Source: Pyronema omphalodes
Taxonomy: Eukaryota > Ascomycota > Pezizomycetes > Pezizales > Pyronemataceae
Assembly (NCBI GenBank): GCA_024516155.1
Contig: JAJJXM010000110.1
Coordinates: 1 to 64,000, forward strand
Length of the DNA: 64,000 nt
Direction of reading: 5' to 3'
The number at the start of each line of letters is the position of its first letter. Position 1 is the first letter of the stretch. The translations under genes and the position numbers were made by a program. A model generated the notes under the pieces. That model made no database searches. It had not been told where the DNA came from and saw only the letters and a program-made list of their open reading frames with translations. This document shows positions 39,746-50,915 of this stretch, one piece after another.

Positions 39746-41122
39746 TGTGAACCTGGCTATTGAGGCTTTCAATAGAGAGGCTTATTCGATCAGTCTCGTG
39801 CTTCGTTCGTAGGATAGATAGATAGCAATAGAATTGATTCCTCAAGAAGCTAGGAAGTCAACTAATCGATCACAGGCCGAATAAACTTAAGGGTCTCGTC
39901 CTGAGGTATTGGTGTAGATAGATAGTGTAGTAACAAGAGATCAAGTTGCTGATGATGGAGGAGACGGTGGGAAGACTTAGGGTCTTTTATAGACTGTCGT
40001 CTACAAGTTCGCCGAGACTTCCCAAGGGAACCAACTTCCAAACTAAGCTTAGGAGATAAGACGTGAGTCAATCTTTCGACAAATCTGCTGATGGCTCGCA
40101 TTATGCTGCATGCGCAATTATATTAATTGCTCACTTGCATGATGAACCTCGTTTCAGATTGATCCTTGACATTCCTTGCCGTGCTACTACACCTTCCAAT
40201 CAGGTATTGGGGTTAAGCGCCTAGTGGAGGGTGACTCCACTTGAGCGCATAATGCAGTGACTCCTCTGATAATGACATGTGAGCCATATATCTTATGAGT
40301 CGTCTTGATCATAGATCTGACTAGAGATTCTCGATTGTGAGTGAAGGAATCTGACATCATAAGGCGTACCATGCCCTACCGGAGCGCACTGCCCCGTCAC
40401 ATTCCTGTGTGATGTCATTTGCCCCACCTGCGCGCACTTGCGCGCAGCCACACCCTGGTGTGTACGCAAACGCCGTCTTATCTCGCAGTTGGTAGTCATT
40501 GGCCTAAGGTCGCGTCATATCAGTTCCATCCAACAGTTTCCCTGAGTGGTGTTCCCTGCTGCAGAACGTCGTCTCATGCTAACGCAATCTTGACCCTTGT
40601 CCTGAGCTCCACTCCTGTTGGCTGACTAGACTCTGCCTTATTCCTTGGCCGACTATCCACCCAACTCAGACCCTGGATGATCCTATTCGTCTGCCTTGCA
40701 CTGTCTTGAGAATTCCCTTCTCTTGGAAGCCCTCTGGTAGCCGTGCTTGGTGGAACACAACCTCAAGTATAAGGAGGTGTCCCTTCGCCGTCGTCTTCTA
40801 TCTCGATCAGCGTCGTCTGTAGTTTTCTCATGGGTAAGTCGACACCCATGAGGTAAGTTGATACTCGTTCCCATCCATCTGTGATCCTCCCGAACTGACA
40901 GTGAATAACAGGTAGCGACGCCTCGGGCCGGGATCCTCGTGAGGTCCTTTCGGAAAGTCACGAATCACGTGACGTGGCTAGCTGGAGCTCCTCAGGCGGT
41001 TCCGGCCCGGGATACTCACCTTATTATTCATTCTCCGGTCGAGTTTGCCATGTTCTCTAAATGTTATACATGTTACCTATTCTATACTCACACAATATAG
41101 GGTGTGACACCACCTCCCCCCT
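39746..41122 (-). repeat. A2 3' LTR and polypurine tract
   Basis: The LTR is 39746-41109 (1364 bp). The tract, a run of G's and A's on the minus strand, is 41110-41122. It carries the LTR half of the self-priming pair near 39883-39896. Confidence 0.93.
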
Positions 41123-41280
41123 GTTCAAGCTTCGTCCCGAAGCAAGTAGCTTATCATTCTGTGATCGCACCTCGCCGCAGCCAAGTGACTTAGTGATCAT
41201 ATATGGATGTAGTCCTCCAGCCCCTACATCCTACTACCAACTCGACCTAATGAAAACCTCTTGGGGAAAGAAATTAAGCC

Positions 41281-44200
41281 TTAATCCGTGAGTCGGTAGT
41301 CCCTCGGAGAATCAGGGTACTTGAGATGAAACTCTCGTAACTTCTCCTGACCTCCTCCTGAGAAATTGTCGAAAGATTCTGCCGTCCAATCTTTCTTATT
41401 AGGCCAACCTAGCCATTTAACAAGGTATAAGATTCGATTTCCAGATTTGTAACTGCTCATTATTTCGTCAATATCATATTCCTCGCTTCCCTCAACGTCG
41501 TCTGCTTCCTGTAAAATTTTGTTTGTATCTGGTGGAGCCCGAGTTCCTGCTCTAAAGGGCTCAAGTAGTGAAGTATGGAAGACGTTGTGTATCTTCCATT
41601 TCCGTGGGAGCGTGAGTTGAACTGCTGTTGGGGAGATGACTTTTTCGACTTGGAAGGGACCATGTAGTTTATGGTCTAACTTCCTTGATGGGCGTCTGGT
41701 TCGTATGTTGCGTCCATCTAACATAACCAAGTCTCCTACTTGGTATTCTGGTGCCTCCTGTCGTTTCTGGTCTGCATAATGTTTCATTCTTTCTTGTGCT
41801 TTTTGAAGGGCTAACTTAGCTCCTTCATGAATCGTATGCATCCAGTGGGCGTAGGCTTTGCTGGCTGGGTTGCGCACAGCAGTTGCCGAAGGGTTGCTCG
41901 TATTTGGGTAAAACCCATAGTTAGCGTAAAAGGGTGACAGTCCAGTTGCGCTTGTGACTGAGTTATTGTATGCGAACTCAGCCATAGGTAAGAGATCAGC
42001 CCAGTCGTCCATTTCGTGGTTAACAAAAGAGCGGAGGTAAGCTTCAATTGTTTGGTTGAGCCATTCTGTTTGTCCATCTGTTTGTGGGTGGAAGGCTGTT
42101 GACATTCTTGGTTTTACTCCTAACGTTCCAAGAAATGCTTTCCAGGTGGTGCTTGTGAACCTGGAGTCTCTGTCTGACACTACGTCCTTCGGTAAGCCGT
42201 GCAACTTCCAAATTTCCTTTGCGAAAATCCTGACAAGGTCTGCAGTTGTCTTGCCATCTTTCTGTAGGGGAATGAAGTGCGCCATTTTAGTAAATCTATC
42301 AACTATAACCCATAGTTGATCACACACATTTGATTCTGGTAGGTCGGTGATGAAATCCATAGCAATAGACTGCCATGGGGCATATGTCAATTCCAAAGGT
42401 TGCAACATTCCATACTTAAGGTGCCTAGCCGTCTTGTCCTTCTGACATTCCAAACAGCTTTGTGTATATTCAATAATATTTTCATCCATCTTCGGCCACC
42501 AAAAGTTTCTCCTTATTAATTCAATTGTTTTGTCCTGACCAAAGTGACCAGCAATTTTGGAGTCGTGCTCTGATTCAAGGACCATGTTGACCAGATCCTT
42601 TGGTAACCATAACTTCTCTTTCCGATAGATTATGCCATCTTCTATCGTTAGTGGATCTTTTATTCTTTTTGCTGCTTTTTGATAATTTTCGTCCAGTTCT
42701 CCAGTTTCTTTAACCATCTTTAAAAATTCTTCAGACCATTTAATAGAAGGAATAGAGTTAAGCCGTGCCGAAGAAACAATGAATGCTGTTCCTTCACCTC
42801 CACTGCTGATTGCGGAAATTGATGCAAAATGTTCCTTATGAAGGATAGTCGTAATCGGCTGCTCCTCACCTCCCCCCTTTTCAGGGCGGAACTCCGGACG
42901 CCTTGACAAAGCATCAGGCTTTCCATTCTTACTCCCAGGTCTGTAGAAAATCTTAAAGTCGATACCAGCAAGTTCTTGGGCCCACCTTGCTTGTCGACGA
43001 TTGAGTGCTTTAGTTGTGGTGAAGTACTCCAAATTTTGATGGTCGCTGAATACTTGAACCGTATGCATTGCTCCTTCCAGGTATCTTCTCCAAATCTTAA
43101 ACGAATCCACAATAGCCAAAAGTTCTTTATCATGAATTTCGTAATTAATTTCTGCTGGAGTGAATTTCCTAGAATGAAAAGCGATAGGGTGCGGCTTTCC
43201 GTCCTCTCCTTTCTGAGAAAGGACTGCGCCTAAGGCAAAGTCAGAAGCGTCAGTTTCAACAATGCAAACCTTCTTAGGATCAAAATGACCCAATATTGGT
43301 GCCCTCGTAAACCTCTGCTTTAACTCATCAAATGCCAATTCCATGGCAACAGTCCATTCCCACTTCTTTGGATCGCCCTTGGTAGATTCAGTAAGAGGAC
43401 GACAAATTCTTGAGAAGTCCTTTATGAATCAGCGATAGAAGTTTGCAAATCCAAGAAAGCCTTGTGTCTCTTTCAGGGATTTAGGAGGTTCCCAAACCAG
43501 GACGGTTTCCACTGTATCCTTGGCGATTTCAATTCCTTGTTCGCTTATGATATACCCCAAAAATTCCACTTTGTTTGTCCCCCAAACACATTTCTCCGGA
43601 GATATCACCAGCCCATTTTCTTCCAGTCTTTTCAAGACTTCCTTTACCAATTTATCATGTTCCTCCTCTGTTTCCGCATAAATAAGAACATCATCAATAT
43701 AAGCAATTACGCCCTGATCCAACATGTCCCTAAAGATATGATTCATCATATCTTGGAATGTGGCCGGTGCATTGCTTAATCCAAAGGGCATAACCAGAAA
43801 CTCATAAAGCCCATACCTGCATCTGAAGACAGTCTTCCATTCATCGCCTTCCTCAATCCTGATTAAATGATAGCCGTTCTTCAAATCCATTTTCGTGAAG
43901 AACTTGGCTCCTCTTACTCTGTCCTGTAATTCAGACATAAGAGGGAGGGGGTAGCGATTTGCTATTGTTATTTTATTAATCCCCCTATAGTCCACACAAA
44001 TCCTTACACCTCGCCCATGGGGTTTTGGCACAAAGAGAATTGGTGCTGCGGCAGGAGATTTGGATGGTCTAATCTTTCCTGTCCTAAGCATCTCCTTCAA
44101 CCATTCCCTAAGTGTTTCCAGCTCGACTTCATTGAGTGCATAGACTGGTCCCCAAGGAGGAGTTTCCCCTTCCTTCAAGCCTATTGCATGGTCGTAGGGC

Positions 44201-44880
44201 TTGTGTTCAGGAAGCTTGTCGGCTGCTTCCTTTGTCATTATGTTAATCCACTTACGGAATTTCTCAGGGACTTGTTGAAGTGCCTGTGATAATTCCTTCT
44301 TAGTGGCAACGGCTGAAATGTGGCCTATAACTGAGGCCTCCGGATGGTCGAGTACTCTTCTATCGACCTTAAGGGAGAATGTACTGGCCTGAGCCTTAGT
44401 ACAATGTTCGGTGCAACGTGGAGTTGTGAAAGAGATTTTCTTGCTTTCTCCCCACATGTTGAAAGGTTGGTGTTTTGCCATCCACCAGTATGGTAAGATG
44501 ACATCGCAGTCGCTGTCAAGAGGGGCGACTTCGAAGGATTCTTCTGCGAAGTGCTGTTTGTGCTGCAGCATAAAAGGAACTGTAAAGAATTCTCCAGCTC
44601 CAGCAACTACCTCATTATTGAAGTGGCGTATTTGGAGAGGCTGGTCTCTCTTCACAGTAGGAATTTTGTAAGTTTGGACAAAACCTGTGTCCAGTAAAGC
44701 TGAGGTGGAGCCTGTATCAAGTAGGACTCGCACCGTCCGAAATTTGTTCTTTGACCAAATCAACACCATGTTGATTATTGGCCTTCTTCCGTGATAAGGT
44801 GGAACCAAGGCTTCCTTTGTTATTTCCTTGGAAGAGGTTCCATTGTCGGTTCGTCGATTTTTTGTCTTGATCGACCCCAA
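41281..44880 (-). pseudogene. A2 Pol (one in-frame stop in RT)
   Basis: Pol has one frame throughout. The protease is VRVLLDTGSTSALLD. RT has MPFGLSNAPATF and the catalytic YIDD. One TGA, between 43345 and 43429, replaces the second arginine of FYRRFIKDF. After it RNase H is open (ETDASDFALGAVLSQ), as is integrase (HHCC; AMDFITD, SDRDSRF, E in the TDGQTE motif followed by W instead of R) and the chromodomain (EEYDIDEIM, LYLVKWLGW). It ends YRLTD-TAA. A single substitution separates it from an open frame. Pol overlaps gag in the -1 frame, but GATTTTGAAG here gives TGA in the pol frame, so the shift must occur downstream of that point. Confidence 0.93.
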
Positions 44881-47165
44881 GTTGTCTGTTGATTTTCTTT
44901 TTGTTCCACAACATATAATATTTCCTGCGTCAGATGTACATTCCTCCTCCTCAGGTGACGCAACCCTAGAGGATCTTCAAAATCCGAGTCCTCATCATTT
45001 TGCTCAATCTCCCAAATCCTGGGCTGAGCATCTTCCATTATTTCATCCTCATCCTGCCGCACTGCTGCGGTCTTTGTCTTTTTTAGTTCCTTGGGCTTCT
45101 CCTGCCCTTTGTTTCCATCATCGTCATCGTCTCTCTTCCTCTTGCCAGAGGAAGCAACCTTTCCTTTGCCAGAGAGCTCTGTTCCTCCAACTGTCTTTTT
45201 AGCGTAACAATCAAACATTTTGTGGCCAGATCGTCCGCATCTCCAACAGTCAGCCTTATCCTTTTTATGTTTGTCGATTTCGCTCTGAGGAACATTGTTC
45301 AGAGCCTCCCTTCCCGACGCAAAAATGGACTTTTTGTCCTTCTTCCCAGTGAAACCTTTTTTCTCCTTCTTGTCCTTGAATTTATCTTTGTGCTGCACCT
45401 CCTTAGGGCGCACGGTCTCTTTATGTCTTCCCTTGTCCTTATGACGGTCCTCTCGTACTTCCAAAGACTTCTTTTTGTGACCCTTCAATTCTTCATCCAA
45501 ATTTTCAACAACGTGAGCAGCTTCTTTGACTGCATCAATCATTGCTTCGTCGTCCGTTGGGATCCCCCCAAACCATTGATATACCATCTTTTTAATGGCC
45601 GGTGTCATGGCCTCCCAAATTACATTCCTGTACATCGGACAGATTGCTCCAACACGCATATTCAGGTCCTCCAATTTGGTGATGTAATCATCAATGTCTC
45701 CCTCATACTGGAGCTCTGTAATCCTTTTAACATCCTTCTGGGCCTCCCGCTTATCCTCAAATCTTGTTTCAATTGAACTTGAGAAAGCCACCCAAGTATC
45801 TTTCAGTCCTTGTCTTTGAATTGACTTCCGCCTTTCCTGGTGCCAACTTAATGCTTCATGCGTTAGCAAGCTTCCAACCCATTTTACCTGATCGTCCTCA
45901 TCTGGAAATGCCTTGGCATATGTCGCAATATAATCTTGCACCGACATCCACCATGCCCTAAACAAATTTTTGTCCTTCCCTGAAAAATATTGAGGAGCCT
46001 TCATTTCAGGCATTTTTGGTCTCCTTGGCTCGTTGACCCCAGATTGCTGCAATTTTAGTACAAGAGACTCCAAGAACACCTCGGTGGCATTCTTTGCTTC
46101 AGGCTTCTTTTGTTGAGCCTTTTTCTTGCGCTCCTGGCGCTTTCTTTCCAACGCTTTTCTGATGCATGAATCATCTGAGTCTTCGCCGTCTGAAGGATCA
46201 GATGGTGGTGGTGGAGGTGGTGGCATTCTTCCTGCTGGTGGTTTACTGCCCCTACCACCATTTCTGCCGTTGTTCGAAGGTGTTCCATCTTCTGAGGGAG
46301 ACAGGGGGACTTCTGGTGCTCTGCCGAGTGAGGTAGGTCTGGGAGTCATCTCCTCATGGATAGCCTCGGTTAGAGACTTAGCATCGAAATGCTCCTTTCT
46401 CTGGATTTTTGACATAACAAGGTTAATAACCTTGTTCACCAATTCCAATTTCTCCTCCTCTCTCTGCTCCTCATAGTCCAGCAGACGTTGCTGGTGCATT
46501 TCCTCAGCCCTAGCAAGAGCCTCGATTCGTCCATCCCTCTGTTCATCATCCTGTTGCCTGATGGCATCCTGCGTGTTTTTCTGAAAAGCCCACTCCTCAA
46601 TTTCCTTGTTAATTTTGAGTTGTCTTTGGGTAAAGGCTTCGAGGATAGCATTCGTTGTTTGAATGCCGTGATTGAGCCTTTCAGCAGCCGCTTGGTTGGC
46701 TGCCTCTTTATCCTTTGTGTCTGTGGCAAGATTGCCAATTGTCCTCCAAACTTGGCCGGCAAAGTCATTGCGAGCCTGAACGAGTCGTGTAACGGTTTGT
46801 AGGTTGACCTCCTGGTGCAGGTGTCCTTTCTTTGCCAAGGTATCATAGGCCTTTTGCATGCCCTGGGCCATCTCCTGATACAACCCTTTCATCCGCTGTA
46901 ACTCTTCATTCATGGCAGCCCCAGAACCGACTGCCTCAACCAACCTCTTAATGTCCTCCTCATTTGCATTCATTCTTTCCATCATTAGAATGACCCAGTC
47001 AGGGACTTCTCCGAGATGGAGGGTAGTTCCATGGTGGACTCTAGGAGTTCCAACCGAAGTAACTTCCTCCCAAGAGCGAGGGCGGGTGATGCTGACGGTA
47101 TCGCCCATTGGAGCATCAAGTCCATCGTCGTCACAGGCAGTGCCGGTGATTCTTCGAGTGGCCAT
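44820..47165 (-). CDS. A2 Gag (extended C-terminus)
   Basis: Intact, 781 residues from ATG 47165 (MATRRITGTACDDDG). It has the same domain order as A1 Gag: helical Q/E-rich region, proline-rich and acidic linker, capsid-like domain (APQYFSGKDKNLF, DIDDYITKLEDLN), lysine-rich tract, CCHC knuckle (CWRCGRSGHKMFDC) and basic GKRKRDDDDDG. Where A1, A0 and A4 stop after DF, A2 has GAT TTT GAA and reads on for about 50 more residues (FEDPLGLRHLRRRN ... PLPRK). The overlap with pol is therefore about 170 bp. Confidence 0.93.
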   Translation of the reverse strand: MATRRITGTACDDDGLDAPMGDTVSITRPRSWEEVTSVGTPRVHHGTTLHLGEVPDWVILMMERMNANEEDIKRLVEAVGSGAAMNEELQRMKGLYQEMAQGMQKAYDTLAKKGHLHQEVNLQTVTRLVQARNDFAGQVWRTIGNLATDTKDKEAANQAAAERLNHGIQTTNAILEAFTQRQLKINKEIEEWAFQKNTQDAIRQQDDEQRDGRIEALARAEEMHQQRLLDYEEQREEEKLELVNKVINLVMSKIQRKEHFDAKSLTEAIHEEMTPRPTSLGRAPEVPLSPSEDGTPSNNGRNGGRGSKPPAGRMPPPPPPPSDPSDGEDSDDSCIRKALERKRQERKKKAQQKKPEAKNATEVFLESLVLKLQQSGVNEPRRPKMPEMKAPQYFSGKDKNLFRAWWMSVQDYIATYAKAFPDEDDQVKWVGSLLTHEALSWHQERRKSIQRQGLKDTWVAFSSSIETRFEDKREAQKDVKRITELQYEGDIDDYITKLEDLNMRVGAICPMYRNVIWEAMTPAIKKMVYQWFGGIPTDDEAMIDAVKEAAHVVENLDEELKGHKKKSLEVREDRHKDKGRHKETVRPKEVQHKDKFKDKKEKKGFTGKKDKKSIFASGREALNNVPQSEIDKHKKDKADCWRCGRSGHKMFDCYAKKTVGGTELSGKGKVASSGKRKRDDDDDGNKGQEKPKELKKTKTAAVRQDEDEIMEDAQPRIWEIEQNDEDSDFEDPLGLRHLRRRNVHLTQEILYVVEQKENQQTTWGRSRQKIDEPTMEPLPRK

Positions 47166-47278
47166 TGTTGGTTGAATGTCCTTCTTTGTAGTTTTTTGTA
47201 GGAGGATCTTTTGGTGTCGTCTTGCCCTAGAAGAGGGTCTTCTGTATACGTGTCGAAAAGTAAACTTAGTAGCTTGAG

Positions 47279-48656
47279 CCTTAAGTTTATAGTGTGAACC
47301 TGGCTATTGAGGCTTTCAATAGAGAGGCTTATTCGATCAGTCTCGTGCTTCGTTCGTAGGATAGATAGATAGCAATAGAATTGATTCCTCAAGAAGCTAG
47401 GAAGTCAACTAATCGATCACAGGCCGAATAAACTTAAGGGTCTCGTCCTGAGGTATTGGTGTAGATAGATAGTGTAGTAACAAGAGATCAAGTTGCTGAT
47501 GATGGAGGAGACGGTGGGAAGACTTAGGGTCTTTTATAGACTGTCGTCTACAAGTTCGCCCAGACTTCCCAAGGGAACCAACTTCCAAACTAAGCTTAGG
47601 AGATAAGACGTGAGTCAATCTTTCGACCAATCTGCTGATGGCTCGCATCATGCTGCATGCGCAATTATATTAATTGCTCACTTGAATGATGACCCTCGTT
47701 TCAGATTAATCTTTGACATTCTTTGCCGTGCTACGACACCTTCCAATCAGGTATTGGGGATAAGCGCCTAGTGGAGGGTGACTCCAGTTGAGCGCATAAT
47801 GCAGTGACTCCTCTGATAATGACATGTGAGTCATATATCTTATGAGTCGTCTTGATCATAGATCTCCCTAGAGATTCTCGATGGCGAGTGAAGGAATCTG
47901 ACATCATAAGGCGTACCATGACCTACCGCAGCGCACTGCCCCGTCACATTCCAGTGTGATGTCATTTGCCCCACCTGCGCGCACTTGCGCGCAGCCACGC
48001 CCTGGTGTGTACGCAAACGCCGTCTTATCTCGCAGTTGGTAGTCATTGGCCTAAGGTCGCGTCATATCAGTTCCATCCAACAGTTTCCCTGAGTGGTGTT
48101 CCCTGCTGCAGAACGTCGTCTCATGCTAACGCAATCTTGACCCTTGTCCTGAGCTCCACTCCTGTTGGCTGACTAGACTCTGCCTTATTCCTTGGCCGAC
48201 TATCCACCCAACTCAGACCCTGGATGATCCTATTCGTCTGCCTTGCACTGTCTTGAGAATTCCCTTCTCTTGCAAGCCCTCTGGTAGCCGTGCTTGGTGG
48301 AACACAACCTCAAGTATAAGGAGGTGTCCCTTCGCCGTCGTCTTCTATCTCGATCAGCGTCGTCTGTAGTTTTCTCATGGGTAAGTCGACACCCATGAGG
48401 TAAGTTGATACTCGTTCCCATCCATCTGTGATCCTCCCAAACTGACAGTGAATAACAGGTAGCGACGCCTCGGGCCGGGATCCTCGTGAGGTCCTTTCGG
48501 AAAGTCATGAATCACGTGACGTGGCTAGCTGGAGCTCCTCAGGGGGTTCCGGCCCGGGATACTAACCTCATTATTCATTCTCCTGTCGAGTGTGCCATGT
48601 TCTCTAAATGTTATACATGTTACCTATTCTATACTCACACAATATAGGGTGTGACA
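47279..48656 (-). repeat. A2 5' LTR and candidate self-primed primer site
   Basis: The LTR is 47293-48656 (1364 bp). On the minus strand, two bases inside, ATAAACTTAAGG occupies 47290-47279. It is a perfect 12-nt complement of CCTTAAGTTTAT in the LTR (47439-47428). The geometry matches A1. TATA-type and bZIP-type sites are in the same order as in A1. Confidence 0.88.
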
Positions 48657-48716
48657 TAGGGGCTGTATAGGGACAAGGGATTCCAAGACGATGCAGATGC
48701 GGCGCAAGGGTGTCAT
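48657..48716 (+). repeat. A0 3' LTR, part 2
   Basis: A 60-bp piece between A2 and C2: TAGGG (A2 target copy), then GCTGTATAGGGACAAGGG ... up to the C2 target GTCAT (48712-48716). It aligns with 15893-15952 of the A1 LTR. Confidence 0.88.
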
Positions 48717-49247
48717 TGTCACGGCACACGGCTGACGAGCCGTTGTGTTGCGTCATCATCATGTTGTCGTTGTTGTTGTCGACATCGTGCCGTTGTCTTG
48801 CCGTGTTGTGTTGTGTTGTGTTGCTGTTGTGTTGTTGTGTGTGCCGTGCCGTTGTGATTGACAGACTGATTGATGATGGATGACGTACCATGAGCTGGAG
48901 AGCTGTGGCGTCGCAGGTGAATTGATGGAGAACGGAAGCTTTCATGTAGCGATGTTGGATCACGGCCCAGCAAGAGTGCTGGCCGCCCCTTTGTACATAA
49001 GGAGGCTTGCCTCCCCGTTGTCGAGTTCTCCATCGAACGTCTTGTGTCTTTCCCTTGCTCTTAATAAAGACTTCTTCTTCCAGTCCTACATCACTCTTGT
49101 CCTTGTCCCTGTTCCTGTTTCGTGTGCTGTTTGTCTGACGAGCACTTCGGTCCTTGTCCTTCCGTTTCCCGTCCCGGAACCCGCCTAGTCCCTCTTGCCG
49201 GTAGTGTTCAGTTTGTTCTTTGAACGTCCGTTCCTAGTTCCCTGACA
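48717..49247 (+). repeat. C2 5' LTR
   Basis: 531 bp, TGTCACGG ... CCCTGACA. It contains ATCGAACGT near 49033-49041, complementary to ACGTTCGAT (49250-49258) just after the LTR, as in C1. The left third is GTT-rich. Confidence 0.92.
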
Positions 49248-49282
49248 TTACGTTCGATCGAATAATTATTCAACCAACACGC

Positions 49283-49525
49283 ATGAACCCCACCGGTTCT
49301 GCTTGGACCTACGCCTTAAAACAAGCCCTGGAAACGCACACCCTAAACGAAACCTTTGAGATCTCCGACCGATTCGCTGGCGCAGTGCGAAGAACCATCC
49401 GACGAGCAGAAAATCACTGCTACCTTGTGGTCCGCTGGGAACTCCAGGACTATACTTACCAGGAGCACATCCGCCACACCATCAGACTCAAGCCAATCCT
49501 CAGAGCCCGCCAGAATGCACATTAA
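49283..49525 (+). CDS. C2 small upstream ORF1 (80 aa, unknown)
   Basis: Same length and position as C1 ORF1 (begins MNPTGSAWTYALKQ, ends ILRARQNAH). Its stop overlaps ATG 49515 of ORF2 by 11 bp. It is intact even though this element's gag and pol are broken, and it has about eight replacement differences from C1. Confidence 0.58.
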   Translation: MNPTGSAWTYALKQALETHTLNETFEISDRFAGAVRRTIRRAENHCYLVVRWELQDYTYQEHIRHTIRLKPILRARQNAH

Positions 49526-49934
49526 ACTTATTGACGAAGGACACTGGCAGCAAATTGTGAACGCTGCCGCCATGACCCAGTTCCCTGACGGCCATGAACC
49601 GCTTACTTTCACCAAACAACTCGCACAATCCATCCTAGACGCTCAAGACCACCCCACGGGTTATCTGTTAAACGACCTCGCGGAAACCCCCGGCTCCCGT
49701 AACAGCACTCGGGTATCCAGCCCTGTCGCCTCCCGCGCTCCGGAAGCTCCCACCCCTGCTCCCATTCCCCCTGTCGTGATCCAGACTGGCTCCGTCCAGG
49801 TTTACCCAAACGGCCCAGAACCAGTACCGCGAACCGCCGCACCCCCTACCACAGCCGCAGCCGCAGCCCCCGCCCCCGCGATAATCGCACCAATTCCAAG
49901 ACCCCCCCCCCCCGAGACCCCGAAATCCTCCTAA
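49515..49934 (+). CDS. C2 ORF2, proline/alanine-rich Gag N-terminal region
   Basis: 139 codons from ATG 49515 (MHIKLIDEGHWQQIV), nearly identical to C1. It runs through a 12-C tract and stops at TAA 49932-49934. The gag core frame (from 49916) is offset, as in C1 but by a different number of bases. Confidence 0.6.
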   Translation: MHIKLIDEGHWQQIVNAAAMTQFPDGHEPLTFTKQLAQSILDAQDHPTGYLLNDLAETPGSRNSTRVSSPVASRAPEAPTPAPIPPVVIQTGSVQVYPNGPEPVPRTAAPPTTAAAAAPAPAIIAPIPRPPPPETPKSS

Positions 49935-50862
49935 CCCCGGAGGAGCAAGCAGATACAAATGAAATCCACTACTACGAGAAGGAGCTCACCCGCCAGCGTG
50001 AACTCAACAACGCGCTACTCGCCTCCCCTGGCATCCGCGTGACCGGAGACAAAATCTCGGATCCGCCAACCTTCGACGGGTCCAACAGGGAGGACCTCCG
50101 CCGCTTTGTCTCCTTGCTTCGCATCAAGTTGGTGAGCGACGAGCTACGCTTCCCAACCCCTCATAAACGGATTTCTTATGTCATGGGCCGCCTCCGCGGA
50201 CGCGCCTTGGATCAGATTCTTCCTTATATCAAGGAAATGGCAACCGCTGGGCCCTCAACGACGTCGAGGACGTCATTAAAATTTTACAGCGTACCTTTGG
50301 AGACCCGGACGAGCGCGCAACGGCTCGTTTCAAACTACAAAATCTCCGACAGAACAACCGCGAATTTTCGGACTATTATGCAGAGTTCTCCCGCCTAGTC
50401 GCAGAGTTAGGCTGGGACGAAGCCGCCACCATGGATGCCCTGCGTAACGGCCTGCCCCTCGAGCTGCACGAAAAGTTGGTTGGCGCCCCGCCCACCGCCA
50501 CGATGCACGAATTTGTTGACCAGTGCCAAAAATTGGACTCCCAATTGAGAGCACTTGAGAACCTCCGCAAGCTGCGTACCAACCGCGGCCAGGTTAAACC
50601 CACTACCACCGCCACCCCCGCCACCAGTCGCCCCACCCCCGCTACCCAAGCCACCACCGCCTCCTCCAGCAAGCAAACCCCTGCCCAGGGACCCCGTGAG
50701 AAACTGTCGGCACAGGAGCGCGCGACCCGCCTGTCAGAAGGACGTTGCCTCTACTGCGGTGGCCTCGGCCACATGGCTGCGTCGTGCCCCGCCAAGACGA
50801 ATGTTAAAGTGGCGGGCGTGGAAGTATTGAATACTGAAGAAGAGGTGTCGGGAAGAGAATAA
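49916..50862 (+). pseudogene. C2 Gag core (frameshifted)
   Basis: Same capsid and CCHC region as C1 (PPTFDGSNREDLRRF; CLYCGGLGHMAASC). One base is missing near 50237 (AAGGAAATGG for AAGGAAAACGG), so the frame is split. The 3' part is open to TAA 50860-50862. At the junction with pol the heptamer is GGGAAGA, which does not allow the two-codon slip seen in C1, although the downstream stem is unchanged. Confidence 0.88.
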
Positions 50863-50915
50863 ACCAGCTGCAAGAAGATGGCTCTGCCGCTGGTGGGAAT
50901 ATTATTGCTGATACA

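Larger units (their letters stand above)
39746..48656 (-). mobile_element. Gypsy-A retrotransposon A2
   Basis: This complete 8911-bp minus-strand element in the A0 3' LTR has exact target duplication TAGGG (39741-39745 and 48657-48661). Both LTRs are 1364 bp, with a modest number of differences clustered near 40135-40195 and 47685-47750. Gag is intact and longer than A1's. Pol has one stop codon. It belongs to a subfamily distinct from A1/A0 and A4, by LTR length and by its gag C-terminus. Confidence 0.96.
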